Below are positions 1 to 7,111 of a stretch of DNA of 11,568 nt, one piece after another. Position numbers and translations under genes: made by a program. This stretch comes from Dehalococcoidia bacterium (GTDB lineage Bacteria > Chloroflexota > Dehalococcoidia > GIF9 > AB-539-J10). The stretch lies in contig SOJB01000066.1 in assembly GCA_004376695.1 (NCBI GenBank), forward strand, positions 1 to 11,568. Direction: 5' to 3'. The notes under the pieces are model-generated. The model searched no databases. It saw only the letters and a list, made by a program, of their open reading frames with translations, and was not told the origin of the DNA. Within the stretch, counting starts at the first letter, position 1, and each line of letters starts with the position of its first letter.

Positions 1-160
1 ACCACCGCCAAAAGGTTCAGGTCATAGCCCCATAACATCCGGTTCTTGACGTACCTTTGCATGTGCGCGACAAATCGGAATCTCTGTTCGATGCCAGAGT
101 GGTCTTCCTTACATCACATAGTCCAATAGCGGTATAGATATCATCATGGCGTCCTTCCCT
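1..160. other. Left-edge sequence with no supportable gene
   Basis: This is the stretch downstream of the acyl-CoA dehydrogenase stop. All three plus-strand frames reach a stop within the first 50 nt. On the minus strand one frame is open from about position 112 to the window edge, with an ATG at 60-62. That ATG has no SD in front of it, and the roughly 20 residues visible do not resemble a family I know. I also see no hairpin followed by a T-run that would end the minus-strand transcript. Confidence 0.4.
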
Positions 161-1324
161 CTACATTGCTCTTCCCGACACGCCGATGTCACGAGCGATC
201 ACGATGCGCAGTACTTCTGACGTTCCCTCACCGATCTCAAGAATCCTCTGATCTCGATATAGTCTCTCGACTTCATAATCCTTCATCAGTCCATACCCTC
301 CGTGGAGTTGTACGGCGTGATGAACACAGCGGCGCATAACCTCGGAACAGAACAATTTCGCCATGGCCGCCTCCCTGGTAATAGGACGCTCATTTTCTCG
401 TAGCCAGCACGCCTTGTAGAGCAGATTCCTGGCCAGCTCGATCTCCAGGGCCATATCGGCTAGCTTGAAAGCGTTGACTTGAAAGGAACCGATCGGTCGC
501 CCGAATTGGATCCGCGAATTGGCGTACTGCAAGGCCAACTCGAAAGCCGCCTGAGACCCACCCAACCCCATGGCGCCGATGCTGAGACGTCCGCCATCCA
601 GCGTTGCAAGCATTTGATGGAAGCCATCGCCTTTTTCCCCCAGAAGGTTTTCCTTTGGCACTCTGCAATCATCGAAAAAAAGCTCGCCGGTGTTGGATGC
701 CCGCCACATCATCTTCTCCTTCATCTCCTTAGCCGTCAAGCCCGGTGTGCCGCTCGGAACGATCAGACAGCTAATCTCCGGCTTGCCATCGTCACGCTTA
801 CCAGTAACGGCCTGAACAACAATAACGCCCGTCAACGAGCAAGCTGCGTTGGTGATGAAGATCTTTTGCCCGTTGATAGTCCAGTGATCCCCTTCAAGTG
901 TTGCCGTAGTTCGAGAGCTCCCGGCGTCGGAGCCGGCATCAGGCTCCGTCAAGCCGAACGCAGCCAGACACTCTCCCGAACAGAGCCTGGGAAGCCATTC
1001 CTGTTTCTGCTTTTCGTCACCGAAATAATAGACGGGTCCGATTCCTAGAGAGTTGCCAGCGGCAATAGTAGCGGCCTGGGAAGCATCTACTCTAGCCAGT
1101 TCTTCAATCGCAATCGCATAGGAGATGTAGCCCATATTTGATCCGCCATATTTCTCGGGAACAAAGCAACCCAGCAGCCCTAAGCCGGCCATCTTGCCCG
1201 TTAGCTCGACAGAAAACTCTTCCTTTTCATCCAATCCTCGAGCGATCGGGCGGATCTCGCTTTCAGCGAACGTCCGAATGGACTGGCGCGTCAGATTATG
1301 TTCCTCACTCAAATCGAAATCCAT
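161..1324 (-). CDS. Acyl-CoA dehydrogenase (FAD-dependent, short/medium-chain type)
   Basis: Probable flavoprotein that introduces the alpha-beta double bond into an acyl-CoA and passes electrons to an electron-transfer flavoprotein in the cytoplasm. The 387 aa length is standard for the family. The N-terminal helical domain starts at MDFDLSEEH. The first signature, AFGLTEPDAGSD, is at about 122-133. The second, from QLHGGYGLMKDYEVERLYRD, is at about 339-358. The catalytic base should be Glu366 in GEGTSE, the position used by butyryl- and medium-chain enzymes. The start is supported by an AAGGAGATG SD just upstream on the minus strand. It is the last gene of the cluster and lies 113 nt after the ligase gene, so it may have its own promoter or simply share the transcript. 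Substrate cannot be read from the sequence. The cluster suggests a CoA ester made by, or feeding, the adjacent ligase and thiolase-fold proteins. No etfAB or enoyl-CoA hydratase is present in the window. Confidence 0.93.
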   Translation of the reverse strand: MDFDLSEEHNLTRQSIRTFAESEIRPIARGLDEKEEFSVELTGKMAGLGLLGCFVPEKYGGSNMGYISYAIAIEELARVDASQAATIAAGNSLGIGPVYYFGDEKQKQEWLPRLCSGECLAAFGLTEPDAGSDAGSSRTTATLEGDHWTINGQKIFITNAACSLTGVIVVQAVTGKRDDGKPEISCLIVPSGTPGLTAKEMKEKMMWRASNTGELFFDDCRVPKENLLGEKGDGFHQMLATLDGGRLSIGAMGLGGSQAAFELALQYANSRIQFGRPIGSFQVNAFKLADMALEIELARNLLYKACWLRENERPITREAAMAKLFCSEVMRRCVHHAVQLHGGYGLMKDYEVERLYRDQRILEIGEGTSEVLRIVIARDIGVSGRAM

Positions 1325-1437
1325 CTGTCATCTCCTTCATCGATACTCTTTCAACAGAGAGCATCTCAGATTGGTAATATAAGCACCGGCTGTGGCTGGC
1401 CCTGGTTTCCGAGTTCCTCTCACTGCGCGGGAGTGAA
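1325..1437 (-). other. Gap between ligase and acyl-CoA dehydrogenase genes
   Basis: This is the only sizeable gap inside the minus-strand cluster (113 nt against 7-11 nt elsewhere). It carries the SD of the acyl-CoA dehydrogenase. On the minus strand it has an A/T-rich TATATT (plus-strand 1376-1381) that could act as a -10, but I found no matching -35. No terminator hairpin is evident. An internal promoter is possible but weakly supported. Confidence 0.25.
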
Positions 1438-3399
1438 CTAGGATTTGAGCACCCCTTCTCCGATTATTTTCTCGTAGTAGTCCAGCGATTGCGGATTGAC
1501 CAGGGCATCCCTGTTGAACACTGGTCTTCCATGTACCAGATTGGTCACTGCGCTTTCCACCTTCTTCATGTTCATCGTGTAGGGAATATCAGGCACCTCG
1601 ATGATTCTCGCCGGGACGTGTCTCGGAGAAGCTTTCTCGCGGAGACTTCTCCTGACCTTATTCTGCAGTTCTTCCGTCAACTGAAAGCCGTCAGCCAGCT
1701 TGACAAAAAGGAGAACGCGCTGCTCTCCTTCCCAGATTTGCCCTATCGCCAGACTATCAGCAACCTCGGACAACCCTTCCACCACATTGTATATCTCAGC
1801 AGTACCGATGCGAACGCCAGACGGTTTCAGTACCGAGTCAGACCGACCGTAGAAAGTGGCCCCGCCAGTGTCACTGTGAATTACGATGTAGTCCCCGTGA
1901 CGCCATACGCCCGGGTAAACGTGGAAATAGGCCTCTCTGTACTTCTTATCATCCGGGTCACTCCAGAAATGAAGCGGCATTGACGGGGCAGCCGCTTCGC
2001 ACACGAGTTCGCCCTGCCTGTCGTATACGGGCCAACCACTTTCGTCATATGCCTTCACTTTCATCGCCAAACCCGGGCCCTGCAATTCGCCCGCGTATAC
2101 CGGCTGAATCGGACTTCCGGTGAAGAAGCAACCGTTGATGTCCGTACCCCCTGCACTGGAGTTGAAATGCAGATCTTTCTTCATCTCCCGATACACATAC
2201 TCAAACCCTTCCGTCGAGAGAGGCGAACCCGTCTGCCAAATCTGTTTCAACGATGACAAGTCGTAATCCTGGGCCGGCTTGAAACCTTCACTCCTGAGAT
2301 AGTTGATATAGCTGGCGCTGCAACCGAACATAGTCACCTTTTCATCCTGAATCAACTCCCAAACGGCCCCTGGCCCGGGATAGGCGGGATTACCGTCATA
2401 CAGGATTATGGTGTTACCTGTGGCCAAAGAAGTCAGCATCCAGTTCCACATCATCCAGCTACAGGTTGTGATAAAGAAGTGAACATCATCTCGCTTCAGA
2501 TCCGCGTGCATTACGAGTTCCTTCAATTGGTTGACCAGAATTCCGGCGGCTCCCTGAACCAGGCACTTTGGTTTGCCGGTCGTCCCCGAAGAAAACATGA
2601 TAAACACGGGATGATCTGCCGGCAGTTGCTCAAATCGAATTTCAGGCATCCCACCCGACAAGAAGTCGACATAATGCACAGAGTCGCGAACATGGCTGAT
2701 GTCGGGCCTCTCCTCCTTGTAACCAGCCACTACGACCTTCTCAATAGAAGGTATCACCTCTGCGATTTCGGCAGCGCTGGCAAGAGAGTTGAAAGGCTTC
2801 CCTTTGTAGAAATAGCCGTCGACGGTGAACAGTACCCTCGGTTCGATCTGACCGAAGCGCTCAATGGCAGCTGCGGCACCGATGTCCGTGGCACAGGAAG
2901 CCCAGACAGCACCAATGCTGGTACTGGCAAGCATGGCCACAGCCGTCTCTATCATGTTGGGCATGTAGGCAGCCACCCGGTCGCCAGGCTTGAGCCCCAC
3001 ATCCCGCAGAGATCGTGCAAGCTGCGCTACAGACTCGTACAGCTCAGCATAACTCATCCTGGCAGTTCTTTGGGTCTCGCCCCTGAATACGAAGGCGGTT
3101 TGCTCATCCCGGTATCGCAGGAGATTCTCGGCAAAATTCAGTTTCGCGCCGATGAACCATCTTGCTCCCGGCATCCTTGTCACATCGTCAACAACCACTT
3201 CATACCGTCGGGAAGCCTTCACCCCGACGAAATCCCACACCGCGGCCCAGAACTGCGGTATATTGGCTACGGACCAGTCATAGAGCTCATGATAAGAAGA
3301 GAATCTCGCCCCGTGCCGCTCATTGACCAGAACCATGAACCTGGTCATGGCGGCGTTCCTCTTCCGCTCCTCTGATGGCTGCCAGAGAGGCACCTTCAT
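1438..3399 (-). CDS. Acetoacetyl-CoA synthetase-like acyl-CoA ligase
   Basis: ANL-superfamily ligase (acyl-AMP forming). It probably makes acetoacetyl-CoA or another beta-ketoacyl-CoA from the free acid, ATP and CoA. The 653 aa length matches acetoacetyl-CoA synthetases, as does the N-terminus (PLWQPSEERKRNA) and the block SWMMWNWMLTSLATG at about 314-328. The phosphate-binding A3 loop FSSGTTGKPK lies at 269-278. The A5-like SAGGTDI is at 415-421, the HGDY motif at 501-504 and the hinge region GRSDSVLKPSGVRIG at 518-532. The C-terminal PYTMNMKKVE places the adenylation lysine at Lys612. All catalytic blocks are intact. The start has a weak SD, and the preceding DUF35 stop is 7 nt upstream, so translation is probably coupled. 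Because this subfamily is close to acetyl- and propionyl-CoA synthetases, the exact acid is uncertain. The acetoacetate assignment rests on overall family resemblance, so a longer or branched keto acid remains possible. Confidence 0.88.
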   Translation of the reverse strand: MKVPLWQPSEERKRNAAMTRFMVLVNERHGARFSSYHELYDWSVANIPQFWAAVWDFVGVKASRRYEVVVDDVTRMPGARWFIGAKLNFAENLLRYRDEQTAFVFRGETQRTARMSYAELYESVAQLARSLRDVGLKPGDRVAAYMPNMIETAVAMLASTSIGAVWASCATDIGAAAAIERFGQIEPRVLFTVDGYFYKGKPFNSLASAAEIAEVIPSIEKVVVAGYKEERPDISHVRDSVHYVDFLSGGMPEIRFEQLPADHPVFIMFSSGTTGKPKCLVQGAAGILVNQLKELVMHADLKRDDVHFFITTCSWMMWNWMLTSLATGNTIILYDGNPAYPGPGAVWELIQDEKVTMFGCSASYINYLRSEGFKPAQDYDLSSLKQIWQTGSPLSTEGFEYVYREMKKDLHFNSSAGGTDINGCFFTGSPIQPVYAGELQGPGLAMKVKAYDESGWPVYDRQGELVCEAAAPSMPLHFWSDPDDKKYREAYFHVYPGVWRHGDYIVIHSDTGGATFYGRSDSVLKPSGVRIGTAEIYNVVEGLSEVADSLAIGQIWEGEQRVLLFVKLADGFQLTEELQNKVRRSLREKASPRHVPARIIEVPDIPYTMNMKKVESAVTNLVHGRPVFNRDALVNPQSLDYYEKIIGEGVLKS

Positions 3400-3406
3400 G
3401 GTGTTC

Positions 3407-3883
3407 TTACGCCTGAATCGGCCGGAAGTAGTTTATATCCAGTATTGAACCGGTTCGCTCCGCCTTTGGTTTGAGCATCATCTCAACCGCCATACCAATA
3501 GCTACCTTGTCAGGTTCAACTTCACCCAAGCGGTGAACGAGGCCGCCATAAACACCGTCGAACTTGACCAGAGCTACAACTACTGGCTCCTTTAACCTGT
3601 TGCCATCTAAGTCAGCATGAGCGACAGTGAAAGTATGCACTACGCCACGGTTAGGTATTTCCAGCCATTTCGCCAACTCGCCAAAACAACGCTCACAGTA
3701 AATACGGGGCGGGACGTAGACCAGGTTACACGCCGCGCATTTCGCCCCCATAATGCGACCTTTGTCTTTGATATCCCGGAAAAACCTCTCCCCCGCAATG
3801 CCGAAAGTATACTGGCCGTACACCGGAATATCGCCATGCCATGGCTTAGTTTGGGCAACTTGAGTAACCTTATCTAATGGCAT
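3407..3883 (-). CDS. Zn-ribbon/OB-fold (DUF35-type) protein, paralogue A
   Basis: Small accessory protein of the DUF35 type. Such proteins form complexes with thiolase-superfamily enzymes, as in archaeal acetoacetyl-CoA thiolase/HMG-CoA synthase, benzoylsuccinyl-CoA thiolase BbsAB and the steroid side-chain aldolase Ltp2/ChsH2. The 158 aa chain has an N-terminal helical segment (about 28-45), a rubredoxin-like Zn ribbon with Cys49, Cys52, Cys63 and Cys66, and an OB-fold (about 75-140) with the FDG and LVHRLGE elements. The start is set by an AGGAGGT SD. It lies 9 nt after paralogue B and 7 nt before the ligase gene. It resembles paralogue B across the ribbon and OB-fold (shared GRI.G..CA.C, TFSVA/TFTVA and RLKEP blocks), so the two arose by duplication. 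Expected role: bridging or shielding CoA-ester binding in the thiolase-fold complex. It has no predicted catalytic activity of its own. Confidence 0.9.
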   Translation of the reverse strand: MPLDKVTQVAQTKPWHGDIPVYGQYTFGIAGERFFRDIKDKGRIMGAKCAACNLVYVPPRIYCERCFGELAKWLEIPNRGVVHTFTVAHADLDGNRLKEPVVVALVKFDGVYGGLVHRLGEVEPDKVAIGMAVEMMLKPKAERTGSILDINYFRPIQA

Positions 3884-3892
3884 TTCAACCTC

Positions 3893-4396
3893 CTAAATCG
3901 GCTTCCAGTATGCAATGTCAGTGATGGCTCCCTCGCGCTCCGGCTCAGGTTTCCATACTGCCCTAACCCTCATCCCAATCTTTACTTTCCAGGGGTCGAT
4001 TTCACTTATCAGGTGCATAATGGCCACACCATGAGAACCATCGATTTCAATCAGGGCCGGAATTCGCGGTTCCTTCAATCGTTCAGCCGCAGTACCGGTG
4101 TAAGCAACAGAGAAAGTGTTTACGGTTCCGGTATCCTCAAGATAAACCCATTCATCTACCGTTCGAAAGCACCACTCGCAGAAGACTCGGGCAGGCAGCA
4201 ACACCCGACGACACTTGGCACACCTCGTGCCCACGATCCTACCCTTCTTCAGTTCGGCGAAGTACTTGCCATAGCCAATTCCGGTATCCCAGGCATATTT
4301 AAGATTGGGTTGCCATTCAGTGACGAGGATTCTCTTCTCTTTTATGTCCTTTTCACCCAGGGGAGTCCCTGGCCAAACCTTGACCTTCTCACTCAT
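3893..4396 (-). CDS. Zn-ribbon/OB-fold (DUF35-type) protein, paralogue B
   Basis: Second DUF35-type protein, 167 aa. The Zn-ribbon cysteines are Cys59, Cys62, Cys73 and Cys76, in the spacing CxxC-10-CxxC, followed by an OB-fold at about 84-150. The N-terminus (first 35 residues) is longer than in paralogue A and ends in a KYFAELKKGRIVG segment equivalent to RFFRDIKDKGRIMG of paralogue A. An AAGGAGG SD precedes the ATG closely. It starts 9 nt after the stop of the second thiolase-fold gene. Two thiolase-fold genes are followed directly by two DUF35 genes, so each DUF35 protein may pair with one thiolase-fold protein, or the four may form one heteromeric complex. That pairing is inference. No residue suggests independent enzyme activity. 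Confidence 0.9.
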   Translation of the reverse strand: MSEKVKVWPGTPLGEKDIKEKRILVTEWQPNLKYAWDTGIGYGKYFAELKKGRIVGTRCAKCRRVLLPARVFCEWCFRTVDEWVYLEDTGTVNTFSVAYTGTAAERLKEPRIPALIEIDGSHGVAIMHLISEIDPWKVKIGMRVRAVWKPEPEREGAITDIAYWKPI

Positions 4397-4405
4397 AGTG
4401 CCTCC

Positions 4406-5563
4406 TTATACACCTAATACAATAACCGTGCCCACCTGCATTTCATCCCCCCAGGCTTGAGCTACTCCCTTCCTCGGTTTTCCCGGCACCTGCCTCTTGC
4501 CAGCTTCACCCCGCAACTGCCAGAAGATCTCTGCCACCTTCATCGTTCCGGTGGCCGCAATAGCATTGCCTACCCCCAGTGCACCTCCCGAGGGACACCA
4601 TGGCTGACGGCCTGTTCTCTGTGTCTCACCATTAACCAGAAGCTTCACCGCTTCGCCTTTGTCGCAAAGAAGCAGTCCCTCCGCATGATGAAGCTCCTTG
4701 TAACTAAAGGGGTCATAGGGTTCGGCAATGTCTATTTCCGCACGAGGATCCTTGATCCCAGCCATGTCGTAAGCCATACGAGCGGCATATTCTACGTATT
4801 TAGGATAATAAAGGTCTCTCTGCCCGATATACATGGTGTCCAGGCACCATCCCACTCCCTCAACCCAGACCGGCTTGTCTGTAATCCTCTTGGCAACCTC
4901 TTCAGAAGCAAAAACCAGAGCCACAGCCCCGTCACTCGTAGGGCTGACATCAAGTCTCTTCACCGGCCACGCCATTACCTCCGAGTTCATGACATCGTCG
5001 ACAGTAATCTCTGCCGGCAGTTGAGCACAGGGATGGTCAAGAGCATTCTTCTTGTTTTTGACAGAGACCTGAGCTATCTCCCGCTCAGTAATGCCATGGG
5101 CAGTCATATAACGGTTCATTTCCCAGGCAAAAAACCAGAGAAGGCTTGTTCCCAGAGGGCTCTCGGTAAACTGGTCCCAGCAGGTAACAAAGGCTCCTTG
5201 AGGATGGGGTAGGCACGAAGACATCTTTTCTTCGGCCACAACCAAACAGACATCAAAAAGCCCAGAAGCCACATGGTACCAAGCCTGATCAGCGACAAAG
5301 ACACCGGTACCGCCACCAAGAAAGCCTCTCATGTAAGGCTTGCGCCAGGCACCGGCACCATCACTAAGGTATTCGGCTTTCATATGAACCATGTCAAAGG
5401 CATCAGGAGCCGTGCCCATGACCACGCAGTCCACATCTTTCAGAGTCAATTCACAAGAATCCAGAGCCATTCCGGCTGCTTGCCAGGCAAGTTCCTTCCC
5501 TGTTTCCTGTGCCCGACGCATGAATTTGGTCATGCCAGCGCCAACAACAGCAACCTTGCGCAT
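4406..5563 (-). CDS. Thiolase-superfamily protein (SCP2-thiolase type) lacking catalytic Cys and His, paralogue 1
   Basis: A 385 aa thiolase-fold protein. The N-terminal half begins MRKVAVVGAGMTKF, and the C-terminal half holds AEPYDPFSYKE (280-290) and the WQLRGEAGKRQ block (348-358) typical of SCP2-type thiolases. Key residues are changed. The segment that should carry the nucleophilic cysteine reads FLGGGTGVF (81-89), with no cysteine between residues 47 and 105. The GHP histidine motif reads GNA (332-334). The HDCF-type motif reads YDPF, with Tyr283 where histidine is usual. Classical thiolysis is therefore unlikely. A retro-aldolase or non-catalytic partner role is possible, since Ltp2-type aldolases also lack the thiolase residues and rely on tyrosines. 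The start is supported by AAAGGAGG. It lies 11 nt after paralogue 2 and 9 nt before the DUF35 genes. Shared blocks such as VSVKNK.NAL and the P.W..GVGWC segment show common ancestry with paralogue 2. Confidence 0.85.
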   Translation of the reverse strand: MRKVAVVGAGMTKFMRRAQETGKELAWQAAGMALDSCELTLKDVDCVVMGTAPDAFDMVHMKAEYLSDGAGAWRKPYMRGFLGGGTGVFVADQAWYHVASGLFDVCLVVAEEKMSSCLPHPQGAFVTCWDQFTESPLGTSLLWFFAWEMNRYMTAHGITEREIAQVSVKNKKNALDHPCAQLPAEITVDDVMNSEVMAWPVKRLDVSPTSDGAVALVFASEEVAKRITDKPVWVEGVGWCLDTMYIGQRDLYYPKYVEYAARMAYDMAGIKDPRAEIDIAEPYDPFSYKELHHAEGLLLCDKGEAVKLLVNGETQRTGRQPWCPSGGALGVGNAIAATGTMKVAEIFWQLRGEAGKRQVPGKPRKGVAQAWGDEMQVGTVIVLGV

Positions 5564-5574
5564 TTTTCCTCCTT

Positions 5575-6729
5575 TTACTCCTTACTTAGAATCGCTACCG
5601 CTCCACTATTGGCCGGTATACCCCGCCACGATTGAGCCAGGCCAACTTTGACATTGGGCAGCTGCCTCTTTCCCGCTTCGCCTCGAAGCTGAAGCACTAC
5701 CTCCAAAACCTTCTGTAAGCCGGTGGCTTCGTCCAGCCGGCCGACCCCAAGGCTACCTCCCGAAACGTTGACCGGAAATCCCCCTTCCCTTTGAGTAGCC
5801 CCTTCTTCCGCCATGAACCCAGCCTGCCCCGAGCGGCACAGTTTCAGAGCTTCCAGATGTTGAAGTTCTTTATAGGAGAAGCTATCATCCACCTCAGCGA
5901 AATCCACCTCTTTTCCCGGATGCTTTATTCCGGCCAATCTGTACGCCATCTCACCGGCTAACCGGGCGTAGACTGCTTCGCCCCACTCCCTTGTCTCAAG
6001 ACTCGGTGCATCGGAACACCAGCCAACGCCTATTACCCATATCGGCTTATGGCACAAGATCTTAGCCTTCTCCTCGCAAGCCAGCACCATAACAATGCCG
6101 CCATCAGCCGGAGAACTCATATCCAGACGACTCAAGGGCCAGAACATCATCTCCGAGCTAAGAACATCGTCTACGCTTATCTGATCACCATAGGCGGCTT
6201 GGGGATTAAGCAAGGCATTTGCCTTGTTTTTGACTGAGATTAAAGCGCATTGCTCCTTGGTCACCCCTCTCTCATGCATATAACGGGACATCTCCATGCC
6301 GGCAATGAAGTAAGGATTGTAACTAAGTGGCTTGTTATAAACCGGGTCCATAGCATGGGCAGCCAGGTAGTTGGGGGTTAGCATGTTTGAGGCTTTGCTG
6401 TGAGATTCCACCGCCATAACATCCACCAGACCTGTGTTTATCAGCATATACGCATCAGCCAAACCGTAGAGACTCTCGGCAGGAAGCGTATGAATGCGCT
6501 TAAGAACAGCGCCTATGTTGTCTGGCGTGTGGATATTGAAGATGCTCCTTCCATGGGTGAAGTCCTCTTCGCATGTCACAAAAGCATCAATGTCATGGCG
6601 AGGACAGACACCAGCATCTTCATAAGCCTTTTGCGCTGCCTCAAACATCATCTCCTTGAAGGACAAATCTGGTGATATCGGCCGGAACGGGGTATACCCT
6701 ATTCCAATGACGGCTACCCTGCGTTGCAT
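5575..6729 (-). CDS. Thiolase-superfamily protein lacking catalytic Cys and His, paralogue 2
   Basis: A 384 aa thiolase-fold protein and first gene of the minus-strand cluster. It has the fold's landmarks: MQRRVAVIGIGYTPF at the start, SVKNKANAL at about 165-173, FAEVDDSFSYKE at 277-288 and QLRGEAGKRQLP at 347-358. The nucleophile region reads RIHTLPAESLYG (78-89), with no cysteine from 54 to 160. The GHP motif reads GRL (330-332), and the HDCF-type motif reads DDSF with Asp281 where histidine is usual. It therefore differs from paralogue 1 at every one of these sites, so the two are not interchangeable copies. The ATG has a very strong AAAGGAGGT SD. It probably partners paralogue 1 and the DUF35 proteins in a complex. 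It could be an aldolase/lyase subunit, a CoA-ester binding subunit or an inactive structural half of a heterodimer. The sequence alone does not decide. Confidence 0.85.
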   Translation of the reverse strand: MQRRVAVIGIGYTPFRPISPDLSFKEMMFEAAQKAYEDAGVCPRHDIDAFVTCEEDFTHGRSIFNIHTPDNIGAVLKRIHTLPAESLYGLADAYMLINTGLVDVMAVESHSKASNMLTPNYLAAHAMDPVYNKPLSYNPYFIAGMEMSRYMHERGVTKEQCALISVKNKANALLNPQAAYGDQISVDDVLSSEMMFWPLSRLDMSSPADGGIVMVLACEEKAKILCHKPIWVIGVGWCSDAPSLETREWGEAVYARLAGEMAYRLAGIKHPGKEVDFAEVDDSFSYKELQHLEALKLCRSGQAGFMAEEGATQREGGFPVNVSGGSLGVGRLDEATGLQKVLEVVLQLRGEAGKRQLPNVKVGLAQSWRGIPANSGAVAILSKE

Positions 6730-6796
6730 ACTCTTACGACCTCCTTTCTAATGATAGGCACTATGTCTTTCATTTCCCGTTCAATCGTGGCATTCT

Positions 6797-6813
6797 GGAG
6801 GCCTTTCGCCTCC
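6797..6813. repeat. Inverted repeat, 6-bp stem
   Basis: GGAGGC and GCCTCC flank the 5-nt loop CTTTC, giving a small GC-rich hairpin 68 nt upstream of the first thiolase-fold ATG. It would lie in the 5' leader if the promoter is further upstream. No T-run follows on either strand, so a terminator is unlikely. Confidence 0.5.
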
Positions 6814-6872
6814 GAGATGTTTGTCGTTCCCCAGTCTGTTAGGTTTCTGCATGACCCCACCCAGATGACCCG

Positions 6873-6894
6873 GTTGCCCGACAAATCGGGCAAC
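6873..6894. repeat. Inverted repeat, perfect 9-bp stem with CAAA loop
   Basis: GTTGCCCGA (6873-6881) pairs perfectly with TCGGGCAAC (6886-6894) across a 4-nt loop. It is the strongest hairpin in the window. It lies between two divergent genes, so a simple end-of-operon terminator makes no sense here, and only TT follows it on the plus strand. It could be a regulator-binding site, a leader RNA element of the minus-strand operon, or a copy of a dispersed palindromic repeat. Confidence 0.6.
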
Positions 6895-6926
6895 TTATCG
6901 CTCACAAGTATGGCATAGTTAGCTCC

Positions 6927-6940
6927 CCCCTTACAAGGGG
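6927..6940. repeat. Palindromic element CCCCTT-AC-AAGGGG
   Basis: A 14-nt interrupted palindrome that runs straight into a second small palindrome, GGTTAACC (6939-6946). Elements of this look are often dispersed intergenic repeats, but only one copy was noticed in this window. Confidence 0.4.
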
Positions 6941-7111
6941 TTAACCAAGGCGAACAGTGCTCAATGGTTCTCACTTAGCAGTGGCAATGCTCGGCAGTTG
7001 CGATTCTATCGGAGCGAGACGGTAGCAAGCACTCCCATTCCGTCCCAGCTATCACGGGGTGGGGAAATGGGGTATCATAGAAAATGAGGGCGAAGGAAAC
7101 GAGGCAAAGCC

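Larger units (their letters stand above)
6730..7111. promoter_or_regulatory. Divergent intergenic region between the thiolase-fold operon and polX
   Basis: This 382-nt gap should contain promoters for both directions. On the minus strand, just before the first thiolase-fold gene, TATCAT lies upstream of the SD, but its -35 is poor. On the plus strand TATCAT at 7073-7078 is a candidate -10 for polX, again with no good -35. A GAGG SD (7101-7104) precedes the polX ATG. Three inverted repeats, listed separately, are the only clear structure. A short minus-strand reading frame overlapping the start of the thiolase-fold gene (to about 6974) shows no family resemblance and is not called. No tRNA or known riboswitch is recognisable. 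Confidence 0.4.

Noticed and set aside
1..115. Minus-strand open frame running off the left edge
   Set aside because: It has no SD and no recognisable family in the roughly 20 residues after the first ATG, which is too little to call a gene.
2479..3375. Long plus-strand reading frame (298 codons) opposite the ligase gene
   Set aside because: It is antisense to a gene with complete ligase motifs, and its translation shows no family pattern.
6714..6974. Minus-strand reading frame of 86 codons overlapping the start of the first thiolase-fold gene
   Set aside because: It has no family resemblance, it contains the hairpin sequences, and its 3' end overlaps a gene with a much stronger start signal.
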